Positions 39,327 to 47,409 of a stretch of DNA of 64,000 bases are shown here, piece by piece. The notes beneath the pieces are model-generated. The model was not told where the DNA came from. It did no database searches and worked only from the letters and a program-made list of their open reading frames with translations. The stretch is from Streptomyces sp. NBC_00102 (lineage in GTDB: Bacteria; Actinomycetota; Actinomycetes; Streptomycetales; Streptomycetaceae): contig NZ_JAPEMC010000001.1 of assembly GCF_026343115.1 (NCBI RefSeq), positions 5,373,001-5,437,000 of the forward strand, given 5' to 3'. A program made the translations under genes and the position numbers. Position 1 is the stretch's first letter. Every line of letters begins with the position of its first letter.

Positions 39327-40226
39327 ATGGCCGTCGTCACGATGCGGGAGCTGCTGGAGAGCGGCGTCCACTTCGGTCACCAGACCCGTCGCTGGAACCC
39401 GAAGATGAAGCGCTTCATCTTCACCGAGCGCAACGGCATCTACATCATCGACCTGCTCCAGTCGCTGTCGTACATCGACCGCGCCTACGAGTTCGTCAAG
39501 GAGACCGTCGCGCACGGCGGCTCCATCATGTTCGTGGGTACGAAGAAGCAGGCCCAGGAGGCCATCGCCGAGCAGGCGACGCGCGTCGGCATGCCGTACG
39601 TCAACCAGCGTTGGCTCGGTGGCATGCTCACCAACTTCTCCACCGTCTACAAGCGCCTTCAGCGTCTGAAGGAGCTCGAGCTCATCGACTTCGAGGACGT
39701 GGCCGCCTCCGGCCTCACCAAGAAGGAGCTCCTGGTTCTCTCCCGCGAGAAGGCCAAGCTGGAGAAGACCCTCGGTGGTATCCGCGAGATGCAGAAGGTG
39801 CCCAGCGCCGTCTGGATCGTCGACACCAAGAAGGAGCACATCGCCGTCGGTGAGGCGCGCAAGCTCCACATCCCGGTCGTCGCGATCCTCGACACCAACT
39901 GCGACCCCGACGAGGTCGACTACAAGATCCCGGGCAACGACGACGCGATCCGCTCCGTCACCCTGCTCACCCGCGTGATCGCCGACGCCGTCGCCGAGGG
40001 CCTCATCGCCCGTTCCGGTGCCGCCACCGGTGACTCGAAGCCGGGCGAGAAGGCCGCCGGCGAGCCCCTCGCCGAGTGGGAGCGCGACCTGCTCGAGGGC
40101 GACAAGAAGGACGACGCCGAGGTCCAGGCCTCCGCCGAGACCGAGAAGGCCGCGGACGCCGAGCCGGCCGAGGCTGCCGCCGAGACCGCCGAGGTCGAGG
40201 CTGCCGCCGAGACCGAGCAGGCCTGA
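39327..40226 (+). CDS. rpsB: 30S ribosomal protein uS2
   Basis: The 299-residue ribosomal protein starts [20 protein letters not shown], includes [20 protein letters not shown] and [10 protein letters not shown], and has an Ala/Glu-rich C-terminal extension (about 50 residues) common in actinobacteria. The ATG at 39327 is preferred over that at 39321 because AAGGAG ends exactly at 39320. It heads the rpsB-tsf-pyrH-frr-cdsA order. Confidence 0.97.
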   Translation: MAVVTMRELLESGVHFGHQTRRWNPKMKRFIFTERNGIYIIDLLQSLSYIDRAYEFVKETVAHGGSIMFVGTKKQAQEAIAEQATRVGMPYVNQRWLGGMLTNFSTVYKRLQRLKELELIDFEDVAASGLTKKELLVLSREKAKLEKTLGGIREMQKVPSAVWIVDTKKEHIAVGEARKLHIPVVAILDTNCDPDEVDYKIPGNDDAIRSVTLLTRVIADAVAEGLIARSGAATGDSKPGEKAAGEPLAEWERDLLEGDKKDDAEVQASAETEKAADAEPAEAAAETAEVEAAAETEQA

Positions 40227-40246
40227 CACCTCCGTCACGGCTGACT

Positions 40247-40286
40247 GACGGCGGGGGCCGGTGCCATGCGCACCGCCCCCGCCGTC
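40247..40286 (+). terminator. Hairpin in the rpsB-tsf spacer
   Basis: There are perfect 12-base arms at 40247-40258 and 40275-40286. It could partially terminate or attenuate rpsB transcripts before tsf. Confidence 0.55.
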
Positions 40287-40328
40287 CACCCGTAGATCTT
40301 TCAGACTTCGAGAGAGAAACACAGACTC

Positions 40329-41165
40329 ATGGCGAACTACACCGCCGCTGACGTCAAGAAGCTCCGCGAGCTCACCGGCGCCGGCATGATGGACTGCAAG
40401 AAGGCCCTCGACGAGGCCGACGGCAGCGTCGACAAGGCCGTCGAGGCCCTCCGTATCAAGGGTCAGAAGGGCGTCGCCAAGCGCGAAGGCCGTTCTGCCG
40501 AGAACGGCGCGGTCGTCTCCCTCATCTCCGACGACAAGACGTCCGGCGTCCTGCTCGAGCTGAAGTGCGAGACCGACTTCGTCGCCAAGAGCGAGAAGTT
40601 CCAGGCCGTCGCCAACACGCTCGCCGCGCACGTCGCCGCGACCTCCCCGGCCGACCTGGAGGCGCTGCTCGCCTCCGAGATCGAGGCCGGCAAGACCGTC
40701 CAGGCGTTCGTGGACGAGGCCAACGCCAACCTCGGCGAGAAGATCGTCCTGGACCGCTTCGCGCAGTTCACCGGCGGTTACGTGGCTGCGTACATGCACC
40801 GCACCATGCCCGACCTTCCGCCGCAGGTCGGCGTGCTCGTCGAGCTGGACAAGCCGAACGCCGAGGTTGCCAAGGACGTCGCGCAGCACATCGCCGCCTT
40901 CGCCCCGAAGTACCTCAGCCGCGACGAGGTCCCGGCCGAGACGGTCGAGAACGAGCGTCGTGTCGCCGAGGCCACCTCGCGCGAGGAGGGCAAGCCCGAG
41001 GCCGCCCTCCCGAAGATCGTCGAGGGTCGCGTCAACGGCTTCTTCAAGGATGTCGTCGTCGTCGAGCAGTCCTTCGCCAAGGACGCCAAGAAGTCGGTGC
41101 AGAAGGTTCTCGACGAGGCCGGTGTCTCCCTGAAGCGCTTCACGCGCATCAAGGTCGGCATCTGA
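40329..41165 (+). CDS. tsf: Elongation factor Ts
   Basis: The 278-residue guanine nucleotide exchange factor acts on EF-Tu. The N-terminal UBA-like domain is MANYTAADVKKLRELTGAGM...DCKKALDEADG, followed by the core LLELKCETDFVAK. The start is ATG 40329. The spacer to pyrH has a terminator-like hairpin. Confidence 0.97.
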   Translation: MANYTAADVKKLRELTGAGMMDCKKALDEADGSVDKAVEALRIKGQKGVAKREGRSAENGAVVSLISDDKTSGVLLELKCETDFVAKSEKFQAVANTLAAHVAATSPADLEALLASEIEAGKTVQAFVDEANANLGEKIVLDRFAQFTGGYVAAYMHRTMPDLPPQVGVLVELDKPNAEVAKDVAQHIAAFAPKYLSRDEVPAETVENERRVAEATSREEGKPEAALPKIVEGRVNGFFKDVVVVEQSFAKDAKKSVQKVLDEAGVSLKRFTRIKVGI

Positions 41166-41254
41166 GTCCCGTCCGCGAATGACGGTGGACCCGGGATAGG
41201 GTCTGATGCAGTCGTCGGCCGCACACCTGCCGAGCGACCGCAGATCTGACGAGG

Positions 41255-41302
41255 AGGCCATTGCCGCTGAGGGACACCAGACCCACCGGCAATGGCCTTC
41301 TT
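41255..41302 (+). terminator. Terminator or attenuator between tsf and pyrH
   Basis: Perfect 12-base arms AGGCCATTGCCG (41255-41266) and CGGCAATGGCCT (41287-41298) are followed by TCTT. It ends 29 bases before the pyrH start, so it can both end tsf transcripts and attenuate pyrH. Confidence 0.75.
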
Positions 41303-41326
41303 CGTATGTGCACGAGGAGAATTTCC

Positions 41327-42100
41327 ATGGACAAGGGCGCGGACGCCAAACAGGTTGACCACAAGCGCGACGAGAAGGTGCGCGGACGCTTCATGCTGAA
41401 GCTGTCCGGCGAAGCGTTCGCGGGTGGCGGCGGACTCGGAGTCGATCCCGACGTCGTGCACGCCATCGCCCGCGAGATCGCCGCAGTGGTGCGCGACGGC
41501 GCGGAGATCGCCGTCGTCATCGGCGGCGGCAACTTCTTCCGCGGCGCCGAGCTCCAGCAGCGCGGCATGGACCGGGCCCGGTCCGACTACATGGGCATGC
41601 TCGGCACCGTGATGAACTGCCTGGCGCTCCAGGACTTCCTGGAGAAGGAGGGCATCGACTCGCGCGTACAGACCGCCATCACCATGGGCCAGGTCGCCGA
41701 GCCGTACATTCCCCTTCGTGCCGTGCGGCACCTGGAGAAGGGACGCGTCGTGATCTTCGGCGCCGGCATGGGCATGCCGTACTTCTCCACCGACACCACC
41801 GCCGCCCAGCGGGCCCTGGAGATCGACGCCGAGGCACTCCTGATGGGCAAGAACGGGGTCGACGGGGTCTACGACTCCGACCCGAAGAAGAACCCCGGCG
41901 CGGTGAAGTTCGACGCGCTGGAGTACAGCGAGGTGCTCGCCCGCGATCTGAAGATCGCCGACGCCACCGCGATCACGCTCTGCCGCGACAACCGGCTCCC
42001 GATCCTGGTCTTCGAACTGACCGCCGCCGGCAATATCGCCCGCGCCGTCAACGGTGAGAAGATCGGCACCCTCGTGAGTGACGAGAGCACCCGGGCCTGA
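41327..42100 (+). CDS. pyrH: UMP kinase PyrH
   Basis: The 257-residue enzyme phosphorylates UMP to UDP. It belongs to the amino acid kinase fold: [12 protein letters not shown] (phosphate loop), [21 protein letters not shown] and [20 protein letters not shown]. It has a short hydrophilic N-terminal extension. The ATG at 41327 is preceded by GAGGAG. Confidence 0.97.
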   Translation: MDKGADAKQVDHKRDEKVRGRFMLKLSGEAFAGGGGLGVDPDVVHAIAREIAAVVRDGAEIAVVIGGGNFFRGAELQQRGMDRARSDYMGMLGTVMNCLALQDFLEKEGIDSRVQTAITMGQVAEPYIPLRAVRHLEKGRVVIFGAGMGMPYFSTDTTAAQRALEIDAEALLMGKNGVDGVYDSDPKKNPGAVKFDALEYSEVLARDLKIADATAITLCRDNRLPILVFELTAAGNIARAVNGEKIGTLVSDESTRA

Positions 42101-42220
42101 CGGCCCACGGATGGACAACGGCCTGCCGGTCGGACACCGTGCAGGTGAGGACGCGACGCAGGACCCGCAGGGCCCGGCGATGACGATGCCGGGCCCACTC
42201 AAGACACGCAGGAGCACGTG

Positions 42221-42778
42221 GTGATCGAAGAAATCCTCCTCGAGGCCGAGGAGAAGATGGAGAAGGCCGTTGTCGTGGCGAAAGAGGACTTCGCCGCGAT
42301 CCGGACCGGCCGCGCGCACCCGGCGATGTTCAACAAGATCGTCGCCGACTACTACGGCGCGCTGACCCCGATCAACCAGCTGGCCTCGTTCTCGGTTCCC
42401 GAGCCGCGCATGGCCGTGGTGACGCCGTTCGACAAGACCGCGCTGCGCAACGTCGAGCAGGCCATCCGCGACTCCGACCTGGGCGTCAACCCCAGCAACG
42501 ACGGCAATATCATCCGAGTGGTCTTCCCGGAGCTCACCCAGGACCGCCGCAAGGAGTACATCAAGGTCGCCAAGACCAAGGCCGAGGACTCCAAGATCTC
42601 GATCCGCTCCATCCGCCGCAAGGCGAAGGAGGCGCTCGACAAGCTCGTCAAGGACAAGGAGTCCGGCGAGGACGAGGTGCGCCGTGCGGAGAAGGAGCTC
42701 GACGACACCACCGCGAAGTACGTCGCGCAGGTGGACGAGCTGCTGAAGCACAAGGAAGCCGAGCTGCTCGAAGTCTGA
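42221..42778 (+). CDS. frr: Ribosome recycling factor
   Basis: The 185-residue factor has the family length and splits post-termination ribosomes with EF-G. Start GTG 42221 ([17 protein letters not shown]) is preferred over the adjacent GTG 42218 for spacing from AGGAG and family length. Conserved runs: [25 protein letters not shown] and [12 protein letters not shown]. The stop overlaps the cdsA start (TGATG). Confidence 0.97.
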   Translation: MIEEILLEAEEKMEKAVVVAKEDFAAIRTGRAHPAMFNKIVADYYGALTPINQLASFSVPEPRMAVVTPFDKTALRNVEQAIRDSDLGVNPSNDGNIIRVVFPELTQDRRKEYIKVAKTKAEDSKISIRSIRRKAKEALDKLVKDKESGEDEVRRAEKELDDTTAKYVAQVDELLKHKEAELLEV

Positions 42779-43863
42779 TGAACGACTCTTCCTGGGGCGC
42801 CCCGCAAGGAGCCGGCTACTGGGGCACGTCCGAGATCGCGGCCGCTCCGGCGGGTCCTGCCCACGATGCGCACGGCGCCCAGCAGACTCGGCCCATGCCC
42901 ATCGTGCCGGACACTCCCGACGCAGGTAGAGACGACGCAGACGACCACGACCGACGGGACGGGGACGCCACGCACATCAGTGGCCCCCTGTTCCGCGACG
43001 AGGTGCCGCAGGCACCCGCGCACGCCCCGCCCCCCGCTCCGCAGAAGAAACGGGCGGGGCGTGACCTGCGGGCCGCCATAGGGGTCGGCGTGGGCCTCGG
43101 CGCCGTGGTCGTCGCCTCGCTGTTCGTCGTGAAGGCCGTCTTCGTCGGTGTCGTCGCCGTCGCCGTCGTCGTCGGCCTCTGGGAGCTCACCTCCCGGCTG
43201 GCCGAGCGGAAGTCGATCAAAGCTCCGCTCGTCCCGCTCGCGGTGGGCGGCGCGGCCATGGTCGTGGCCGGCTACGTGTGGGGCGCCGACGGCGCCTGGA
43301 TCGCGATGGCCCTCACGTCACTGGCCGTACTCGTCTGGCGGATGACGGAGAAGCCGGAGGGATACCTCCGGGACGTCACCGCGGGTGTCTTCGCCGCCTT
43401 CTACGTGCCGTTCCTCGCGACCTTCGTCGCGATGATGCTGGCCGCGGACGACGGCCCCTGGCGGGTGCTCACGTTCCTGCTGCTGACGGTGATCAGCGAC
43501 ACCGGGGCGTACGCGGTCGGCTGGCGGTTCGGCAAGCACAAGCTGGCCCCGCGCATCAGCCCCGGAAAGACCCGCGAGGGACTGTTCGGGGCCATCGCCT
43601 TCGCGATGGTGGGCGGCGCGCTGTGCGTGCAGTTCCTCATCGACGACGGCTCCTGGTGGCAGGGGCTCCTGCTGGGGCTCGCGGTCGCCGCCAGCGCCAC
43701 CCTCGGCGACCTCGGCGAATCGATGATCAAGCGGGATCTCGGCATCAAGGACATGGGCACGCTGCTGCCCGGTCACGGCGGGATCATGGACCGGCTGGAC
43801 TCGCTCCTGCCGACCGCTCCGGTCGTCTGGCTGCTTCTGGTGCTGTTCGTCGGCAGCGGCTGA
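42778..43863 (+). CDS. cdsA: Phosphatidate cytidylyltransferase CdsA
   Basis: The 361-residue integral membrane enzyme makes CDP-diacylglycerol for phospholipid synthesis. A hydrophilic N-terminal extension (about 95 residues, Pro/Asp-rich) precedes about eight membrane helices. The C-terminal signature is complete: SPGKTREG, LGDLGESMIKRDLGIKDMG, LLPGHGGIMDRLDSLL. It is coupled to frr by TGATG. It is the last core gene before the mobile element. Confidence 0.95.
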   Translation: MNDSSWGAPQGAGYWGTSEIAAAPAGPAHDAHGAQQTRPMPIVPDTPDAGRDDADDHDRRDGDATHISGPLFRDEVPQAPAHAPPPAPQKKRAGRDLRAAIGVGVGLGAVVVASLFVVKAVFVGVVAVAVVVGLWELTSRLAERKSIKAPLVPLAVGGAAMVVAGYVWGADGAWIAMALTSLAVLVWRMTEKPEGYLRDVTAGVFAAFYVPFLATFVAMMLAADDGPWRVLTFLLLTVISDTGAYAVGWRFGKHKLAPRISPGKTREGLFGAIAFAMVGGALCVQFLIDDGSWWQGLLLGLAVAASATLGDLGESMIKRDLGIKDMGTLLPGHGGIMDRLDSLLPTAPVVWLLLVLFVGSG

Positions 43864-43953
43864 GGCGATACGTTCCGGCTGCGGCGCCCCGGCGTTCGCT
43901 CCTGCGGGCCGGGACGTTCCCGCACCCCGCGTTCCACCTGCGCTTTCGCGTGC

Positions 43954-43988
43954 GAAGGGCCCGCTGTCCACAGGACGGCGGGCCCTTC
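43954..43988 (+). terminator. Strong hairpin terminator after cdsA
   Basis: There are sixteen-base arms 43954-43969 and 43973-43988 with a single G-U-type mismatch and a three-base loop. It lies just outside the left att copy, so in the uninterrupted chromosome it would sit immediately upstream of rlmN. Confidence 0.8.
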
Positions 43989-43995
43989 CCGTCGC

Positions 43996-44036
43996 GTCTG
44001 CGACACTGGAAGAACCATGCCTAAGCCCGGAGAACT
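43996..44036 (+). other. Left attachment site (cdsA side), 41-bp core
   Basis: This is identical over 41 bp to 60023-60063. It contains 21 bp of rlmN leader with the GGAAG ribosome binding site, the ATG (44017) and the first 17 coding bases. The flanking bases diverge immediately on both sides, defining the repeat edges. Confidence 0.93.
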
Positions 44037-44079
44037 GGCGGCGGTTCGGCATCGAATGGCCCTTGACCAGCATATTTAG
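44017..44079 (+). pseudogene. Truncated 5' stub of rlmN at the left junction
   Basis: The displaced native rlmN start reads MPKPGEL and then continues into element sequence for a total of 20 codons before TAG at 44077. If the host rlmN promoter lies upstream of the left junction, it now drives this short peptide instead of rlmN. The stub is a by-product of integration; no function is implied. Confidence 0.7.
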
Positions 44080-44094
44080 CGCCGGTCAAGGGCC
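44058..44094 (-). terminator. Terminator-like hairpin downstream of int
   Basis: Perfect 11-base arms GGCCCTTGACC (44058-44068) and its complement (44084-44094) lie ten bases after the int stop. The hairpin would end the long minus-strand operon and also block read-through from cdsA into the element. Confidence 0.7.
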
Positions 44095-44103
44095 GTTCGC
44101 GTG

Positions 44104-45363
44104 CTACTGGGCCGTCTCTGGGCCGTCGGACCCCTCGGCGGCGGGCAGAAACAGCCCGTCGATGGCGTTCCGGGTCCGTTCCTGGCTCGATGGCATGAGG
44201 TGCGCGTACACCCTCAGCGTGAGAGCGGGGTCGGTGTGTCCCAGGTACTGGCTGACGGCCTTGATGCTCTCGCCGGCGTCCAGCAGCACGGAGGCGTAGA
44301 AGTGCCGCAGTGCGTGCATCCCGTGTTCGCGAGCGGAGACGTACTTCCCGTCCCGCGCGGCCGGGATGAGTCCCGCCAGCGCAAGGGCCGGCTTCCACTC
44401 CTGGATGTTGAAGTTGCTCCGCCAGACGACACCGTTGGCGCTGTTGGTAAACAGGAGGCGGGCAGTCACCTTCGGGCCGTCCGGCTTCCGCCACGGCAGG
44501 GTGATGTCGACCGGCTTGCAGGCGTCCATGTGCACCCGCAGGGCCTCGGCCACCGAGGAAGGCAGAGGCACGTCGCGCTCCTTGCCACACTTCGGCGGGG
44601 CGAACACGGCCTTGCCTCCGATGAGCTTCACTTGCCGCACGACCCGCAGGATGCCGCCCCCGGAGTCGAGTGCGTCCTCGGCGAGCCCCACGATCTCCCC
44701 CTGACGGAGCCCGCACCCCGCACCCGTGTCCACCATGGTCCGGTAGCGCTCGGGAAGCGACTGTCGGACTGCCTGAACCTGGGAGGGCAGCCACGGCGTG
44801 ACGCGCCGACGTTCGACCGTCGGCGGACGTACGGACCTTGCGGAGCACGGGTTGCGAGGCAGGAGACCGTCGTCCACAGCCGCGCTCAACACGGCCCGAA
44901 CGTCGCCGTAGATGTTGCGCGCGTACGCACCGCCCACACGCGGGTTCGCCTCAAGGGCGCTCACCAGGTCGCGCAGGTGTTCAGGCCGGAAGGAGTCGAG
45001 CGGACGCGACCCAAGCACGGGGAACGCGTGCAGACGGAGACGCTGCTCGGTGACGATCCGGCTCGAAAGATCCGCGCTGTGCGTGCTGAGCCACTTCTCG
45101 GCGTAACCCTTGAAGGTGACTCGGGCCGCGCGGGGGTCGATGTACTGGCCCCGGGTCATGTCGGAGGCGACAGAGGCGAGCCAGCTCTCGGCGAGCCGCT
45201 TCTGTCGGTCAGGGAAGGACTTGGACTTCTCTGTACCGTCGGGGCCGACGTACCGGGCGCGGTAGCGGAGCCCGGTTCCGTGGCGGTCGGTCTTGGTGCG
45301 GACAGTGCTGCCGTTGGCGGTGGTCTCGATCTTGAACCAGCGGTCTTGGATGTGGCCTGCCAC
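44104..45363 (-). CDS. int: Tyrosine integrase
   Basis: The 419-residue site-specific recombinase integrates and, with Xis, excises the element. The N-terminal third contains an arm-binding/core-binding SAM-like domain (TFKGYAEKWLSTHSADLSS ... RLRLHAFPVLGSRPL). The catalytic domain has Arg I in GCGLRQGEIVGL, the HxxR of GMHALRHFYASVLLDAG, then YLGHTDPALTLRVYAH with the nucleophile tyrosine. GTG 45363 (MAGHIQDRWFKI) is chosen because upstream codons are low-complexity and a GAAAGG precedes it. It lies 68 bases after xis with a hairpin between them, so Int and Xis levels may differ. Confidence 0.93.
   Translation of the reverse strand: MAGHIQDRWFKIETTANGSTVRTKTDRHGTGLRYRARYVGPDGTEKSKSFPDRQKRLAESWLASVASDMTRGQYIDPRAARVTFKGYAEKWLSTHSADLSSRIVTEQRLRLHAFPVLGSRPLDSFRPEHLRDLVSALEANPRVGGAYARNIYGDVRAVLSAAVDDGLLPRNPCSARSVRPPTVERRRVTPWLPSQVQAVRQSLPERYRTMVDTGAGCGLRQGEIVGLAEDALDSGGGILRVVRQVKLIGGKAVFAPPKCGKERDVPLPSSVAEALRVHMDACKPVDITLPWRKPDGPKVTARLLFTNSANGVVWRSNFNIQEWKPALALAGLIPAARDGKYVSAREHGMHALRHFYASVLLDAGESIKAVSQYLGHTDPALTLRVYAHLMPSSQERTRNAIDGLFLPAAEGSDGPETAQ
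44107..44127. repeat. Phased TGGGCCGT pair, left end
   Basis: Two TGGGCCGT copies (44108 and 44119) are spaced 11 bp, in the int 3' end. 19 of 21 bases match the right-end pair (59903-59923). Candidate Int arm-binding sites. Confidence 0.6.
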
Positions 45364-45383
45364 GGGTGGGCCTTTCGGGGATG

Positions 45384-45419
45384 CACCGAGGGCGGGACCG
45401 TGTGGGCCCGCCCTCGGTG
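45384..45419 (-). terminator. Hairpin between xis and int
   Basis: Perfect 13-base arms (45384-45396 and 45407-45419) with a 10-base loop fill most of the 68-base spacer. This could attenuate int relative to xis. Confidence 0.65.
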
Positions 45420-45431
45420 GTTGGTGGTTGA

Positions 45432-45680
45432 TCAGGCGGCTTGACTGATGTCCAAGCGCTTCTGTTCGGCGATCCAGGCGTAGAGGTCGGCGGGGTCGTA
45501 GCGGGTGTGCTTGCCGATGCGGAATCCGGGCGGGCCGGTCCGCTTCTTGCGCCACTGATAGAGCGTCTCGACGGGGACGCCGAGGATTTCGGCAACGTCG
45601 TCGGTGGTGAGGTACCGGTCGGGGAGGCCGGCGCGCAGGGTCGTTTGCGGGTCGGCTTCCGGGGTGCGCTTCTGGGGCAC
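45432..45680 (-). CDS. xis: Excisionase, AlpA/MerR-like helix-turn-helix
   Basis: The 82-residue protein has a winged helix-turn-helix typical of excisionases: YLTTDDVAEILGVPVETLYQ followed by WRKKRTGPPGFRIGKHTRYD and DLYAWI. It directs Int toward excision. The start (MPQKRTPEAD) lies 49 bases from the edge of the iteron dyad. Its place between the replication module and int is standard for AICEs. Confidence 0.9.
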   Translation of the reverse strand: MPQKRTPEADPQTTLRAGLPDRYLTTDDVAEILGVPVETLYQWRKKRTGPPGFRIGKHTRYDPADLYAWIAEQKRLDISQAA

Positions 45681-45729
45681 CGGCGCTCCTTGGTCGGAGG
45701 TGGTCTGCTCTTTCCCTTGGGTCCAGAGG

Positions 45730-45946
45730 TCCGCTACATCCGCTACATCCGCTACACCGCAGGTCAGGGGTCTGTTTCTTGTAGCGGATGTGCGGGATGT
45801 AGCGGATAGCTCCCGCTACGGCGGGAGGGGTTGTGAGGTCAGGCGGGGGTGGGGTTGTAGCGGGAGCTATCCGCTACATCGAGCGTGTCCGCTACATTTC
45901 CGTGCCCGCTGACCTGCGGTGTAGCGGATGTAGCGGATGTAGCGGA
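45730..45946. repeat. Nested 217-bp dyad of nine-base iterons
   Basis: Outer arms: 38 bp perfect inverted repeat, 45730-45767 and 45909-45946, each made of three tandem TCCGCTACA units plus an 11-base extension. Inner arms: 40 bp, 45780-45819 and 45857-45896, matching over 24 consecutive bases plus the terminal nine. Both pairs share the same centre, 45838, one base before the stop codon of the DUF3631 gene. The nine-base unit also recurs inside the arms. This is far beyond a terminator and resembles an iteron-type replication or partition site. Confidence 0.9.
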
Positions 45947-47065
45947 CTTGGCGGGGGGTACGGGGCAGTACCGGTTCCACGCGTCGGCGAGGTCGACGGC
46001 GTAGTAGCCCTTGGGGACACCACTGGGGGTGCGGATGCTGCGGGGCTTGATGGGGGCGTTGTCGGTGGTGACGTAGTCGCTGAGCATGCGGGAGAGCGTC
46101 CGCGAGGTGAGGGGGCGCCCGTCCAAGTCGGCCCAGGGGGCTTCGTCCATGGCGAGGAGCATTTCGAGGATGACGGCAGTCGGCATGCGGTCCGCGCCAC
46201 GGAAGACGTGGTCACGCAGGTCGGTGAGGAGCTGAACGCCCCGGCTGGCCGCGTCACCTTCCTTCGCAGCGGCGACGAGTTCGACGCACGCGGCACGGGC
46301 CCGGTCCGGCCAGTCGCCGCCGGCCGCGTCGGCGATGGCGAGCAAGGGCTCCCATACGTCGGCGGGCCGGTCGCTGATGCCTTCGGGCATCGTGGGCCAG
46401 GCGCTGGATACGGTGTCGGTGACCTGTTCGGCCCACGTGGCGAGGCGGTCGCGCAGCGCGTGGCCCTGCTTCTCGTGGATGCGCTGCCGGTAGGGCTCGA
46501 CCTTCTCGTTCGGGGCGCGCTTGCGCATCCGGATGATGATGGACCTGGTGAGGATGGTGTCGGGCAAGGAGCCGAGTCCGGCCATGGCGACCGCGCAGTA
46601 GCTGGAGAATGTGGTGGCCGTCTGGTTGGAGCCGTCGCCGACGCAGCGGATGGCGCCGCCGATGCGGCGGTAGCCGGAGTTGAGGAAGCCGCGCAGGGAC
46701 TCGTTGTCTCCGGCTTTGGGGCCGAAGATCGTGTCCACTTCGTCGAAGAGGACGGTGGGTCGCCCGTTGTCGCCGTCGACCAGCCGGTAGAGGGCGTTGG
46801 CAGAGGCGGATTCGGTGCTCACGGCACGGGGCGTGAGGGTCTCGATGATTTCCAGCGCACGGGACTTCCCGCTGCCGGGCTCCGGGGAGAGGAACGCGAT
46901 GCGGGGCGTCGTCTCGAAGCAGTCCACGAGGTGGGCGTGGGCGTCCCAGAGGGCGACCGCCACGTATGCGGCCTCGCGGGGGAAGAGGTTGAACCTGCGG
47001 TGGAACTGCTCGACCTTGTTGAGCAGTTCGGCGCCGTTGATGGGTGTCGTGGGCTGTGTGGTCAT
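45839..47065 (-). CDS. P-loop ATPase with DUF3631 (replication helicase-like)
   Basis: The 408-residue protein has Walker A LSPEPGSGKSRALEI (about residues 46-60) and Walker B RPTVLFDEVDTIFG, followed by sensor-type region YCAVAMAGLGSLPDTILTRS and the DUF3631 C-terminal domain. In AICEs it follows PrimPol and is thought to act as a helicase-like replication protein. The last about 35 residues (SATSATSATPQ...VADTLDVADSS) are low-complexity because the iteron dyad is coded there. The start overlaps the preceding gene (ATGA) and has GAGGAC upstream. Confidence 0.88.
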   Translation of the reverse strand: MTTQPTTPINGAELLNKVEQFHRRFNLFPREAAYVAVALWDAHAHLVDCFETTPRIAFLSPEPGSGKSRALEIIETLTPRAVSTESASANALYRLVDGDNGRPTVLFDEVDTIFGPKAGDNESLRGFLNSGYRRIGGAIRCVGDGSNQTATTFSSYCAVAMAGLGSLPDTILTRSIIIRMRKRAPNEKVEPYRQRIHEKQGHALRDRLATWAEQVTDTVSSAWPTMPEGISDRPADVWEPLLAIADAAGGDWPDRARAACVELVAAAKEGDAASRGVQLLTDLRDHVFRGADRMPTAVILEMLLAMDEAPWADLDGRPLTSRTLSRMLSDYVTTDNAPIKPRSIRTPSGVPKGYYAVDLADAWNRYCPVPPAKSATSATSATPQVSGHGNVADTLDVADSSRYNPTPA

Positions 47066-47409
47066 GCGGCGGTCCTCCTGTGTTGCTCGGTGGTGCGGTG
47101 GGGGCAGTGACCGGTCTGTACACGGGCGTTGAGGGCGATGACGGCGTTCCGGCCGCGTGCGCGTTCGTGGTGGCCGCACGTGCAGAGCCAGTCCGCGCTG
47201 GGGGTTTCCCGGCGGTCGAGTCCCCGGATGTGGAGTCCGGGGCGGATGCCGGAGATGACGCTCGGGTCAGGGCGAACAGCGACACGGACGCCTTCGGCGA
47301 CGACCTTCGGCGCGCTACCGCTGGAGTCCCGCTCGGCGGGTTCGGCGGGGCGGGGGCGGGTGGTGGGCGCGGGGATGCTTTTCAGGTGGGGGGTGGGTCG
47401 GGTGGTCAT
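47062..47409 (-). CDS. Small protein with putative zinc site, in the replication operon
   Basis: The 115-residue protein has a Pro/Arg-rich N-terminus. The C-terminal half (ADWLCTCGHHERARGRNAVI ... GHCPHRTTEQHRR) has a C-x-C-x-H ... C-x-H pattern compatible with a small zinc finger. It is coupled on both sides by ATGA overlaps, to PrimPol upstream and to the DUF3631 ATPase downstream. I do not recognise a named family; an accessory replication protein is plausible by context. Confidence 0.75.
   Translation of the reverse strand: MTTRPTPHLKSIPAPTTRPRPAEPAERDSSGSAPKVVAEGVRVAVRPDPSVISGIRPGLHIRGLDRRETPSADWLCTCGHHERARGRNAVIALNARVQTGHCPHRTTEQHRRTAA

Noticed and set aside
39219..41261. A 680-codon minus-strand frame across rpsB and tsf
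   Set aside because: It is antisense to two highly expressed, certain ribosomal/translation genes; repeats in it mirror their codon bias.
43996..44036. tRNA gene as integration target
   Set aside because: The 41-bp repeat contains no tRNA 3' end or cloverleaf; it matches the rlmN start exactly, and no tRNA is found near either junction.
45730..45946. CRISPR array
   Set aside because: Repeat units are only nine bases, touching or in inverted pairs, with no unique spacers and no cas genes.
45981..47110. Plus-strand frame opposite the DUF3631 gene
   Set aside because: Gly/Val/Asp-rich shadow with no motif; the minus strand carries Walker motifs, coupling and a ribosome binding site.
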